Position numbers and translations under genes: made by a program
The notes under the pieces: model-generated
Database searches by the model: none
What the model was told of the DNA's origin: nothing
The model's input: the letters and a program-made list of their open reading frames with translations, nothing else
NCBI GenBank assembly: GCA_900316925.1
Contig: ONEU01000090.1
Coordinates: 1-14,232, forward strand
Direction of reading: 5' to 3'
Source of the DNA: an uncultured Eubacteriales bacterium
GTDB lineage: Bacteria; Bacillota; Clostridia; Oscillospirales; Acutalibacteraceae
DNA: 14,232 nucleotides
Part shown: positions 1 through 6,405 of the stretch, piece by piece
How positions within the stretch are numbered: position 1 is the first letter of the stretch
Layout of the letters: each line of letters starts with the position of its first letter

Positions 1-51
1 ATAACCTTATCCCGCTGCGGCTTCCGTCTGGATATCTTCAAACCCGATTAA
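1..51 (+). CDS. 3' end of an upstream gene, product unknown
   Basis: Frame 1 is open from the window edge to a TAA at 49-51 and gives a 16-residue C-terminus ending LDIFKPD. The stop overlaps the AAGGAG-like site that serves spoVAC, so the two genes are probably co-transcribed. Too little is present to name the product. In many Clostridia spoVAC is preceded by sporulation genes, but nothing in these residues proves that here. Confidence 0.5.
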   Translation: MTLSRCGFRLDIFKPD

Positions 52-63
52 GGAGTGAATGTC

Positions 64-504
64 ATGAATATTTCCCAACAGGAATATCAGCACCTCGTCA
101 CCAAGGCTTCTCCCAAAAGCAAGCTGTTCCGCGACTGTCTGAGTGCCTTTGCGGTGGGCGGCTTCATCTGTACCGCCGGCCAGGGACTGACTGACCTGTA
201 TCAGTTTGCGGCGGGGCTTTCTCTGGACAACGCCCGTTGCCTGACCAGTATCTCGCTGGTGTTCGCCTCCGCACTGCTGACGCTGCTCGGATGGTACGGC
301 AGGTTAGCCAAAACTGCCGGCGCGGGAACCCTCGTTCCCATCACGGGCTTTGCCAATGCGGTCGTCTCTCCCGCCATGGAGTTCAAAACGGAAGGACTCA
401 TCATGGGACTGGGGGCAAAGATGTTCCTCATTGCCGGTCCCGTGATCGTTTACGGAACGATCGCTTCTGTCCTGTACGGACTCCTGCTCTGTCTCATCGG
501 CTGA
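64..504 (+). CDS. spoVAC: Stage V sporulation protein AC (SpoVAC)
   Basis: Inner-membrane protein of the forespore, part of the SpoVA channel that moves dipicolinic acid and Ca2+ into the spore during sporulation and out in germination. The 146-residue product has the usual SpoVAC length (about 150). Its N-terminal stretch (EYQHLV..SPKSKLF), the FxVGGFICTxGQ segment near residues 29-40 and the glycine-rich AGAGTLVPITGFAN at 85-98 are typical of the SpoVAC/SpoVAE family; the longer N-terminus fits AC rather than AE. Four or so hydrophobic segments are visible. The start is ATG at 64, not GTG at 55: AGGAG at 51-55 overlaps the GTG but lies 8 nt before the ATG. In most spore formers spoVAD and spoVAE follow directly; here the next gene is an unrelated redox protein, so any partners must be upstream or elsewhere. 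Confidence 0.88.
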   Translation: MNISQQEYQHLVTKASPKSKLFRDCLSAFAVGGFICTAGQGLTDLYQFAAGLSLDNARCLTSISLVFASALLTLLGWYGRLAKTAGAGTLVPITGFANAVVSPAMEFKTEGLIMGLGAKMFLIAGPVIVYGTIASVLYGLLLCLIG

Positions 505-513
505 AAACGATGG

Positions 514-603
514 GGGCAGGGCACTGTCCCTGCACCGGATGCCATCGGTAATACAGAAACAGCCATTCTGCACAGGGGCACAAATTTTATTGCCGGTTTT
601 TTT
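514..603 (+). terminator. Probable terminator region after spoVAC
   Basis: A GC-rich hairpin (GCAGGG at 516-521, loop CACTGT, CCCTGC at 528-533, extended by GG/CC around one bulge) starts 10 nt after the stop. It has no T-run of its own. Further on, GGCA (577-580) can pair with TGCC (591-594), and this is followed by GG and seven T at 597-603. The second stem is only 4 bp. The region sits between the spoVAC stop and the next gene's promoter, which fits a terminator, but neither structure alone is strong. Confidence 0.4.
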
Positions 604-614
604 ATTACAACTTA

Positions 615-643
615 TTGTAAAATTCAAAGAAATGTGGTATGAT
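615..643 (+). promoter_or_regulatory. Sigma-A type promoter of the flavin reductase-rubredoxin gene
   Basis: TTGTAA (615-620), a 17-bp spacer and TATGAT (638-643). TGG directly before the -10 box makes it an extended -10 (TGn) promoter. Transcription should begin near 650. That excludes the in-frame ATG at 639 as a start and supports the ATG at 675. Confidence 0.72.
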
Positions 644-674
644 ATTGGTAGTATTTCCGAAAGGGGAAATTGAT

Positions 675-1322
675 ATGTATGATAAGATTCTGACCTCGCT
701 GTCCTACGGTATGTTCGCTGTTGGTGTAAAGGGGATCAACGCGCCGAATGCCTGCATTGTCAACACCGTGATCCAGATCTCTTCCTACCCCATGACGGTG
801 GCAGTCAGCATTAACCACAGCAACTACACCAACGAATGTATCAAAAGAAGCGGCGAATTTACGGTCAGCGTACTTTCGGAAAGCACTTCCGGTGCGGTGA
901 TCGGTGCGCTTGGCTTTACCTCCGGCCGTGACGGCAACAAGCTCAATAACGTCCGTTACAAGATCCTGCGGGAGGGAGCACCGGTGATCCAGGAGGATAT
1001 CTGCTGCTGGTTCTTATGCCGTGTCGTGAACACCGTCGAGACCGTGACGCATACCATCTTCATTGCGGAGCCTGTTTCCGGGAGCGAGACCATCAAGGGC
1101 AAGCCCATGACCTACGATTTCTACCGCAATGTCATCAAGGGAAAGTCCCCCATCTATGCGCCTACATACATTCCGGAAGAGGAAGAGGCAGCAGAGAAGC
1201 ACGTCTGCACGATCTGCAAGTATGAATATAGTTCCTCGCTCATTCCCTTCAACGAATTGCCGGACACCTGGAACTGTCCGATCTGCGGTGCACCGAAATC
1301 CGTGTTCAGAAAAATGGAATAG
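675..1322 (+). CDS. hrb: Flavin reductase-rubredoxin fusion (high-molecular-weight rubredoxin, Hrb-like)
   Basis: A 215-residue cytosolic redox protein. Residues 1-160 are a flavin reductase-like FMN-binding domain (PMTVAVSINHSNYTNE, SGEFTVSVLSE, LGFTSGRDG). After an acidic linker (167-174), residues 177-215 form a rubredoxin with iron ligands C178/C181 and C201/C204 and the usual C-terminal CPICGAPKSVF. Related fusions pass electrons from NAD(P)H through FMN and the rubredoxin iron to flavodiiron proteins that reduce NO or O2; that partner is not in this window, so the acceptor is inferred from the family. The rubredoxin is short: 19 residues between the two CxxC pairs, without the usual DPExG..PGT loop, and K182 replaces the Gly that normally follows the first pair. 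The start is ATG 675, 8 nt or so after AAGGGGA (661-667). It is a single-gene unit with its own promoter. Confidence 0.85.
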   Translation: MYDKILTSLSYGMFAVGVKGINAPNACIVNTVIQISSYPMTVAVSINHSNYTNECIKRSGEFTVSVLSESTSGAVIGALGFTSGRDGNKLNNVRYKILREGAPVIQEDICCWFLCRVVNTVETVTHTIFIAEPVSGSETIKGKPMTYDFYRNVIKGKSPIYAPTYIPEEEEAAEKHVCTICKYEYSSSLIPFNELPDTWNCPICGAPKSVFRKME

Positions 1323-1364
1323 GCTGTCTTGGATGAACCTTATTCTATCACAAGCAGGCAGCAA

Positions 1365-1382
1365 TGTCAAGCATACTTGACA
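1365..1382. promoter_or_regulatory. Palindrome upstream of nadA, candidate operator
   Basis: TGTCAAG (1365-1371), CATA, CTTGACA (1376-1382): a perfect 7-bp inverted repeat with a 4-nt centre, about 80 nt before nadA. The right half contains TTGACA, a consensus -35, but no good -10 follows at the right distance. NAD synthesis genes in Firmicutes are often controlled by the nicotinate-responsive repressor NiaR, whose sites are inverted repeats; assignment to NiaR is inference. It could instead be a weak terminator of the preceding gene, since T-rich sequence follows. Confidence 0.4.
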
Positions 1383-1399
1383 ACTTTCATTTTAAACTT

Positions 1400-1431
1400 G
1401 GCAAAACGCTCTGTCTTGTGAGCGCTTTGCC
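1400..1431 (+). promoter_or_regulatory. Long hairpin in the nadA leader
   Basis: GGCAAAACGCTC (1400-1411) and GAGCGCTTTGCC (1420-1431) form a 12-bp stem with a single mismatch and an 8-nt loop (TGTCTTGT), 30 nt before the nadA start. No T-run follows, so a simple terminator is unlikely. It may be an operator, a leader structure or an RNA-processing site; the sequence does not decide between these. Confidence 0.4.
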
Positions 1432-1461
1432 CCATCTATTATGAAGTGAGGAAGCATTAGT

Positions 1462-2379
1462 ATGACGATCAAGGAAGTTCAGGACAAAATTATTCGTTTA
1501 AAGAAAGAAAAAGATATCTGCATCCTTGCCCACAGCTATGAGGCAAGGGAAATTCTGGAGGTAGCCGACTTCACCGGGGATTCCTATGCCCTGAGCAAAA
1601 TGGCTGCCAGCGCCGGCAACAGTACCGTGCTGATGTGCGGTGTGCGTTTCATGGCTGAAACCGTGAAGATTCTCTCCCCACACAAGAAAGTCATCCTGTC
1701 CAGTCCCGTGGCAGGCTGCCCGATGGCGGAACAGTTTGACGTTGAAACGGTGAGGGCACTGAAACAGGAGCACCCTGATTATCTGGTAGTTGCCTATATC
1801 AACACCACGGCCGCTCTCAAGACCGTTTGTGATGTCTGTGTCACCTCTGCCTCTGCCGTAAAGATCGTCAGGCAACTGGATGCCGACAATATTCTCTTTA
1901 TCCCCGACTGCAACCTCGGCAGCTTTGTGGCAAAACAGGTACCGGAAAAGCATATCATGCTGGTGCAGGGCGGCTGCCCGGTACATTCCGCTGTGACGGC
2001 GGAAGAAGCTGCAAAAGCCAGGGAGCTTCACCCGCAGGCTGAACTCCTGGTACATCCCGAATGTATCCCGCAGGTATCGGCCCTGGCAGATTACGTCGGC
2101 TCTACCTCCGGTATTATGGAGTATGCCATGCAGTCGCCAAAGAAGGAGTTCATCATCGGCACGGAGAACAGCATCGCCGAACATTTACAGTACCTGTGCC
2201 CCGACAAGACCTTCTACACGATGACCACCGGTATGATCTGCCGTGACATGAAGGCCACCACCCTGGTGGACGTACTGCGCTGCTGCGAGGGCACCGGCGG
2301 CGAAGTGATCGAACTCGATGACGAGGCCATCACACAGGCCCGCAAGTGCATTGATGCCATGATCGCTCTGGGCGGATAA
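1462..2379 (+). CDS. nadA: Quinolinate synthase NadA
   Basis: Catalyses condensation of iminoaspartate with dihydroxyacetone phosphate to quinolinate, the second step of de novo NAD synthesis from aspartate, using a cytosolic [4Fe-4S] cluster. The 305-residue length is that of the short NadA class. The three cluster cysteines are visible: C86 in PVAGCPMAE, C172 in QGGCPVH and C260 in MICRDMK. Other family marks are ILAHSYE (21-27), the AYINT segment around Y112, PDCNLG (148-153) and HPEC (198-201). The start is ATG 1462 with GTGAGGAAG about 10 nt upstream. The iminoaspartate-forming partner (nadB) and nadC, often in one operon with nadA, are not adjacent: the unit is a single gene closed by a terminator. 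Expression probably depends on the palindrome and hairpin upstream. Confidence 0.95.
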   Translation: MTIKEVQDKIIRLKKEKDICILAHSYEAREILEVADFTGDSYALSKMAASAGNSTVLMCGVRFMAETVKILSPHKKVILSSPVAGCPMAEQFDVETVRALKQEHPDYLVVAYINTTAALKTVCDVCVTSASAVKIVRQLDADNILFIPDCNLGSFVAKQVPEKHIMLVQGGCPVHSAVTAEEAAKARELHPQAELLVHPECIPQVSALADYVGSTSGIMEYAMQSPKKEFIIGTENSIAEHLQYLCPDKTFYTMTTGMICRDMKATTLVDVLRCCEGTGGEVIELDDEAITQARKCIDAMIALGG

Positions 2380-2396
2380 TTGCAGGACATCTTCAG

Positions 2397-2432
2397 ACAG
2401 GCATGATCCGCCGGGAGCCATGCCTGTTTTCT
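2397..2432 (+). terminator. Rho-independent terminator of nadA
   Basis: ACAGGCATG (2397-2405) pairs perfectly with CATGCCTGT (2419-2427) across a 13-nt loop, and the 3' arm runs into TTTCT. It begins 17 nt after the nadA stop. Confidence 0.75.
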
Positions 2433-2468
2433 ATGTCAGGAAAGTGTCAGCCATTCCATACTTTTCCG

Positions 2469-2520
2469 TTGCGAAAGTTGCGGTTTTGCGACCCTCCCGT
2501 TCTGCTCTATATGGTATAAT
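2469..2520 (+). promoter_or_regulatory. Extended -10 promoter with three upstream TTGCG repeats, for the zinc-ribbon cassette
   Basis: TATAAT at 2515-2520 is preceded by TGG, an extended -10. There is no -35 box at the normal distance (ACCCTCCC there). Instead TTGCG occurs three times as direct repeats, at 2469, 2478 and 2486, about 37-58 nt before the likely start point near 2527. A promoter with a good -10, no -35 and upstream repeats suggests a bound activator; that part is inference. Confidence 0.5.
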
Positions 2521-2554
2521 CAACCAGTAAACTTGAGAAATGGTGATATCTGAT

Positions 2555-3481
2555 ATGAAGAAGCTTTCGATACTTGTGACGGCTGTGCTGACCGTCATTA
2601 CTGTTGTGTGTCTGGCGGCGCCGTCCGTCAATGCATACGTTACCACCAGATACAATAACCTGACCCCGGAACAAAGAAGCATGGGCCTCAAGATCCTGAT
2701 CGTCTTCTTTGTTGCTGCCTTAGTAATCATTGCCCCGATGATTATCTTTCTGACCATCAAGAAACACAGAAACCGGGAAAAGCATATTGATCCCATCAAA
2801 CTGCAAAAGCTCCAGAAGCAGCCTGATCCCAGGGAAATGATCTCCCTGCCCATGTCCGATCTCGTGCCAAGGAATTACAGCGAGATCATCGGTGCCCAGA
2901 TCAGACAGCATGACCCGGATTTCAGCAGCGTCAAGTTCTGCGACTGGAGCAAGAATGTGTTCATCCGTCTGCTGACCTCCCTTTCCGAAAACAACCTGTG
3001 GGAGATGCGCCTGCTGGCAACCGATCAGCTTCAGGAGATCCTGGGGACCGAACTGGGAAATATGCTCTCCCAGGGCAATGTCAATGTGTTCCAGAATATT
3101 ACCATCAGCCGTTCTTATCTCCATCTGCTGCGTCAGAACAGCCGTTATGAATACCTGACCGTATATTTCTACGGCACCATGCAGAGCTATATGGCCAACA
3201 GCACCACCCGTGAACCGCTGCCAAAATACTGCACTGACAATCAGCCGTTCAAGTATCTGGTGACATTCAGCCGCTCCATCATGGCTTCAACCGTCTATGT
3301 TGACGGCATTCAGGCCGTCTGCTGCAGCAGCTGCGGCGCCCCGACGGAAAAGCCCTCCGATGTGAGGTGCCGTTATTGCGGCTCCCCCCTCACCGCCAAT
3401 GATAATAACTGGTTATTATCGGAGCTGAAGATGATGAAAGACAATCAACCCTTAGATGACAGAGGAACAGTGATTGAATGA
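2555..3481 (+). CDS. Membrane-anchored Tim44-like protein with C-terminal zinc ribbon (cassette protein 1)
   Basis: 308 residues. Order: signal peptide 1-27 (MKKLSIL... ending SVNA), short outer segment 28-44, transmembrane helix about 45-68 followed by KKHRNREK (positive-inside, so the rest should be cytosolic), Tim44-like region about 115-250 (DPDFSSVKFCDWSKNVF..., then NITISRSYLHLL and YEYLTVYFYGTM), and a zinc ribbon with C257/C260 and C272/C275. Tim44-like domains are small cone-shaped folds; in mitochondria they act in protein import, while in Firmicutes the role is unknown. The start is ATG 2555, with GGTGA 8 nt before it and a normal signal peptide; ATG 2540 is only about 13 nt from the expected transcript start and has no ribosome site. 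The stop overlaps the next gene's TTG start. The next two genes share this architecture. Family name fairly sure, function unknown. Confidence 0.8.
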   Translation: MKKLSILVTAVLTVITVVCLAAPSVNAYVTTRYNNLTPEQRSMGLKILIVFFVAALVIIAPMIIFLTIKKHRNREKHIDPIKLQKLQKQPDPREMISLPMSDLVPRNYSEIIGAQIRQHDPDFSSVKFCDWSKNVFIRLLTSLSENNLWEMRLLATDQLQEILGTELGNMLSQGNVNVFQNITISRSYLHLLRQNSRYEYLTVYFYGTMQSYMANSTTREPLPKYCTDNQPFKYLVTFSRSIMASTVYVDGIQAVCCSSCGAPTEKPSDVRCRYCGSPLTANDNNWLLSELKMMKDNQPLDDRGTVIE

Positions 3482-4439
3482 TATGAAAAAAATTCTGAAA
3501 CTGATGGCAGGCCTTTTCATGGCACTCCTGATGACGGCAGTCTGTTCCGTACCGGCAGAGGCGGCGACGGTCCGGGTCAAAAGCACCTCCTGCACCGGCG
3601 GTTTTGTGCCGGTACAGTTCATCATCCTGCTGGTCATCGTCGTGGGAGGTGGAGTCGCTTCCTGCGTGACCGTCAAAAAGGTCTCCAAAAAACAAATTAA
3701 CCGTCCCAAGGACTATACCAACCAGATCATCAACGAAGCGATCCTGGCGGATCCGAATTTTGCCAGCGGGCAGCTGACCACCCGTGCGAAGGAGGATTTC
3801 GCGCAGATCACCAACGCCGTATGCAACCGGGATATTTCCCTACTGGAGGACCGGATGTCACAGGAGCTTCTCAACAGACAGGCTTCCGAGATCGAATCCC
3901 TGCTCTCACAGGGGCAGATTCACATGCTGGCAAACATCACGGTACAGCATGCCTACCTGCACCTGTACCGCCGGGACAAAAACTACGAGTACATCACCGT
4001 CTGCGTGGACGCGACCATGAACGACTATGTGATCGATCAGAACACCTATCGCGTTCTCCAGGGGAACAAAGCAAAAGAGCTGACCCGTTTCTATCTGCTC
4101 ACCTACATGAGAAGCAAGAATTTTATGGCGGCAAAACCCAAGGACGGTCAGCAGACAAAATGTCCCAACTGCGGTGCACCGCTGATCGTGAAGGGGTCCC
4201 GTCAGTGCGAATACTGCCACTCCATCATCCGTGCCGAGCTTTTTGAATGGGTACTGCATGATGTGGAAGTGCTGGGCGAGCAGGATCATCCCGACAACAG
4301 AGGCATCCTCCTGGAGGATAACAGCGACGTACATTTCACCAAGCAGAACAGTTCCTACTACACCGGTTATTATGACAACGGTATTGACTACAATTATAAA
4401 GATCCCTTTAGCGACGATGATTACAACAAGAGCTTCTGA
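3474..4439 (+). CDS. Membrane-anchored Tim44-like protein with zinc ribbon and acidic-aromatic tail (cassette protein 2)
   Basis: 321 residues from a TTG at 3474. Order: signal peptide to about A30 (VPAEA), outer segment with one Cys (C40), transmembrane helix about 47-67 followed by KKVSKKQ, Tim44-like region about 90-215 (LADPNFASGQLTTRAKEDF, LANITVQHAYLHLY, YEYITVCVDATMNDYV), zinc ribbon C230/C233 and C245/C248 (CPNCGAP...CEYC), then a 40-residue tail rich in Tyr, Asp and Asn. It is a clear relative of the preceding protein: NITISRSYLHLL...YEYLTV aligns with NITVQHAYLHLY...YEYITV. AGAGGA (3461-3466) lies 7 nt before the TTG, which overlaps the upstream stop, so translation is probably coupled. 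ATG 3483 is an alternative start, three codons in, with poorer spacing; both keep the signal peptide. Function unknown. Confidence 0.8.
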   Translation: MNDMKKILKLMAGLFMALLMTAVCSVPAEAATVRVKSTSCTGGFVPVQFIILLVIVVGGGVASCVTVKKVSKKQINRPKDYTNQIINEAILADPNFASGQLTTRAKEDFAQITNAVCNRDISLLEDRMSQELLNRQASEIESLLSQGQIHMLANITVQHAYLHLYRRDKNYEYITVCVDATMNDYVIDQNTYRVLQGNKAKELTRFYLLTYMRSKNFMAAKPKDGQQTKCPNCGAPLIVKGSRQCEYCHSIIRAELFEWVLHDVEVLGEQDHPDNRGILLEDNSDVHFTKQNSSYYTGYYDNGIDYNYKDPFSDDDYNKSF

Positions 4440-4460
4440 GACTTGAGACAGGTGAGAACA

Positions 4461-5435
4461 ATGAAAAAACATCTTAAAAAAACTGCGCTGATTCTTCTGG
4501 GTATGATGGCAATGCTGCCGGCATTTTCCAAGCCGGTAGCGGCAAAACGGACTTCTATCGTCCTGAGCGCCATGTCCGGCAATTACTGGCCCCTTATCAT
4601 TTTCATCATCATCCTGGTGGTGATTATCATTATCAAGAAAAAGCTCGGCTACGATATCGGCACTCCCAGAGGCCGCAAAAAGGACAACTATACCGGTCTT
4701 TTTAACAGTTCCAATACAAGCTCCAGTTTTGATCCCTCTCTCACTCCGGAAGAAAATCAGCTTCTCCAGCTCTACACGGCAGAGGTAAAGACAAAGAAAC
4801 CTTCGCCCATGAGCTCTACCTGTCCGAACTGCGGCGCCCCGATCAAGATTGCCGATGCAACCGTGTGCCCCTACTGCCGCACCGAGCTGACCAATACGAA
4901 TCTCCCGAAGGACCCGGACAGCAAGAAAAAACCCATTCCGCCGGAGCAGTACAATCCCAACCGGTACTATGAAGAAAACAATACCGGCTATCAATCACTT
5001 GACAAGCCGTCCCACCACAACGGTTCTGTCTACGGACAGGCAAGCCAGAACGCCTACGGGGAATCCACCTACGGAAACGCCAACAATTCCTACGGCAGCT
5101 CCGGCAATTCCTACGGCGGATCGTCATACACTAACCCGAACAATACCTACGGCGGTCTCCCCTTCGGCAGCTCCAACAATACAAATGGCGGGTCCTCCTA
5201 CGGCGGTGCCAGCAATCCCTACGGCGGGTCGTCCTACGGCGGTGCCAACAATCCCTACGGCGGTGCCAGCAATCCCTACGGCGGTTCCTCCTACGGCGGT
5301 ACCAATCATACCTATGGTGATTCCTCCTTTGGCAGCTCCGATCCCGGCAGCTTTGACGGGTCTTCCTTCGGCAACTCCGACGGCAGCTTCGGCAGCGGCT
5401 TTGCTTCCGGCGACAGCTTTAACGATCACGTCTGA
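4461..5435 (+). CDS. Membrane-anchored zinc-ribbon protein with long Tyr/Gly/Ser low-complexity tail (cassette protein 3)
   Basis: 324 residues. Order: signal peptide to about A28 (KPVAA), short outer segment, transmembrane helix about 44-59 followed by KKKLG (rest predicted cytosolic), spacer, zinc ribbon C121/C124 and C136/C139 (CPNCGAP...CPYC), a Lys/Pro-rich linker (144-162), then about 135 residues of low complexity with repeated YGGSSYGGA and NPYGG units. Signal, helix and ribbon match the two upstream proteins, but no Tim44-like region is present; the disordered tail takes its place. AGGTGA (4450-4455) lies 5 nt before ATG 4461, 21 nt after the upstream stop; the in-frame TTG 4443 has no ribosome site. 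The tail DNA is repetitive and opens spurious frames on both strands. It could be a scaffold or clustering partner for the other two proteins; that is inference. Confidence 0.75.
   Translation: MKKHLKKTALILLGMMAMLPAFSKPVAAKRTSIVLSAMSGNYWPLIIFIIILVVIIIIKKKLGYDIGTPRGRKKDNYTGLFNSSNTSSSFDPSLTPEENQLLQLYTAEVKTKKPSPMSSTCPNCGAPIKIADATVCPYCRTELTNTNLPKDPDSKKKPIPPEQYNPNRYYEENNTGYQSLDKPSHHNGSVYGQASQNAYGESTYGNANNSYGSSGNSYGGSSYTNPNNTYGGLPFGSSNNTNGGSSYGGASNPYGGSSYGGANNPYGGASNPYGGSSYGGTNHTYGDSSFGSSDPGSFDGSSFGNSDGSFGSGFASGDSFNDHV
5190..5310 (+). repeat. Imperfect tandem repeat encoding YGG(A/S)xNPYGGSS units
   Basis: Near-identical blocks built on GGTGCC A(A/G)C AATCCC TACGGCGG recur three times in tandem, spaced by TCxTCCTACGGC blocks, all in frame within the tail of cassette protein 3. 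The close DNA identity, beyond what the protein requires, points to recent duplication or slippage. Confidence 0.75.
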
Positions 5436-5448
5436 ACTACTATCCGAT

Positions 5449-5502
5449 AAAAAAAAAATCAACCGACGACAGTCGTCTCATGGACACTGCCGTCGGTTTT
5501 TT
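5449..5502. terminator. Bidirectional terminator between the cassette and pdaA
   Basis: AACCGACG (5461-5468) pairs with CGTCGGTT (5491-5498), and inside it CAGT (5470-5473) pairs with ACTG (5486-5489) after one mismatch. A-run at 5449-5458 on the left and T-run at 5497-5502 on the right give a U-tract in both directions. It separates two convergent units: the cassette (+) and pdaA (-), whose stop is 13 nt away. Confidence 0.85.
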
Positions 5503-5514
5503 CTTGGGAGCAGA

Positions 5515-6351
5515 TTACGATGCTTCTGAGCCGGAACCGGCATCGGTGAGCGGGATGTCACAAAGCGAGCCAAAGGAATACCCCATCTCCTCCCATTTAG
5601 TGAGCAGTTCATCAAGAATCTCACAGTTCGTGGCGGAGGTGCTGTGCAGCAGGACGATCGCACCGTTATGGATCCGCGGAAGAAGCTTGTCAAATGCCTC
5701 CTGATGGGTGGGCTGCTGATCATTATACCAATCCACATAAGCAAGGCTCCAAAAAACGGTCCGATACCCCAGCTCCTGTGCCATTTTCAGATTATCCTCA
5801 TTGAATTTCCCCTGGGGCGGGCGATAGAGCTTCTTCATCGACTGACCGGTAACGGAGCGGTACAGTTCCTCCAGGTCCGTCAGCTCCTTCTGAAAAGCCT
5901 CCTTGGCAGCAATAGCGGACATATCCGGATGTGTCATGGTATGGTTACCCACGGTATGTCCCTCCGATACCATGCGCCTGACCAGATCGGGCGAGGTTTC
6001 CAGGAAATTCCCCACCAGGAAGAAGGTTGCCTTGACCTGATGCTTCCGGAGGGTATCGAGAATCTTTCCGGTATAACCGTTTTCATAGCCGGCATCAAAG
6101 GTCAGGTAGATGGTTTTCTGAGAGGTATCCCCCACATAACAGGCATTGTATTGCCGCAGCTCCTCCGATGTGGCGTTACCGGTGGGGATCCCATCGGGGG
6201 AGTTGAAGCTCAGCCCCCAGTTTACCTCGGCAGATGCATCCACAGCCTCCTCCCGGTGTTTCAGGCCGCTGCCGACAAGCAGGGAGGCACACAGTACCAA
6301 CACTCCCGTCAGGACAAGGGCGATCGTTCTTCTTTTTAACAACAGATACAA
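5515..6351 (-). CDS. pdaA: Polysaccharide deacetylase, PdaA-type (spore cortex muramic delta-lactam synthesis)
   Basis: 278 residues. An N-terminal membrane segment (about 9-28) is followed by WGLSF at 45-49 and a NodB-type deacetylase domain: TFDAGYENG at 84-92 (D86), metal-binding H137/H141 in HTMTHP, RPPQGKF at 177-183 and LLHS at 234-237 (H236). The WGLSF start and the TFDxGYENG form are marks of PdaA, which removes the acetyl group from muramic acid so that the delta-lactam of spore cortex can form; cortex-lytic enzymes recognise this at germination. The role is from the family. The start is TTG at 6351: GAGGGAG lies 7 nt before it, and no ATG is near. The gene follows the YbjN-like gene by 54 nt on the same strand, and with spoVAC it supports a spore-forming host. 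Confidence 0.88.
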   Translation of the reverse strand: MYLLLKRRTIALVLTGVLVLCASLLVGSGLKHREEAVDASAEVNWGLSFNSPDGIPTGNATSEELRQYNACYVGDTSQKTIYLTFDAGYENGYTGKILDTLRKHQVKATFFLVGNFLETSPDLVRRMVSEGHTVGNHTMTHPDMSAIAAKEAFQKELTDLEELYRSVTGQSMKKLYRPPQGKFNEDNLKMAQELGYRTVFWSLAYVDWYNDQQPTHQEAFDKLLPRIHNGAIVLLHSTSATNCEILDELLTKWEEMGYSFGSLCDIPLTDAGSGSEAS

Positions 6352-6405
6352 AGCACCGCTCCCTCTCTTGTGATCTCTGCTCCAGTATATGCTCCGGCGG
6401 AGGAT

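Noticed and set aside
1377..1405. TTGACA at 1377-1382 as the nadA -35 box
   Set aside because: No -10 box at 16-18 nt; the expected place holds GGCAAA, part of a hairpin.
3906..4994. 362-codon minus-strand frame opposite cassette proteins 2 and 3
   Set aside because: Antisense to two genes with signal peptides, zinc ribbons and ribosome sites; it spans the gap between them and has no recognisable domain.
4843..5529. Long frames on both strands over the low-complexity tail (for example 4969-5529 plus, 5124-5462 minus)
   Set aside because: They arise from the repetitive DNA of the cassette protein 3 tail, give Thr/Pro/Ala or Gly/Val/Ala repeats, and have no ribosome sites.
6352..6405. Possible sporulation-sigma promoter (GCATA ... 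CATATAC, minus) before pdaA
   Set aside because: Spacing is about 15 nt and the -10 has a mismatch to the forespore sigma consensus; too weak to annotate, though such control would be expected for pdaA.
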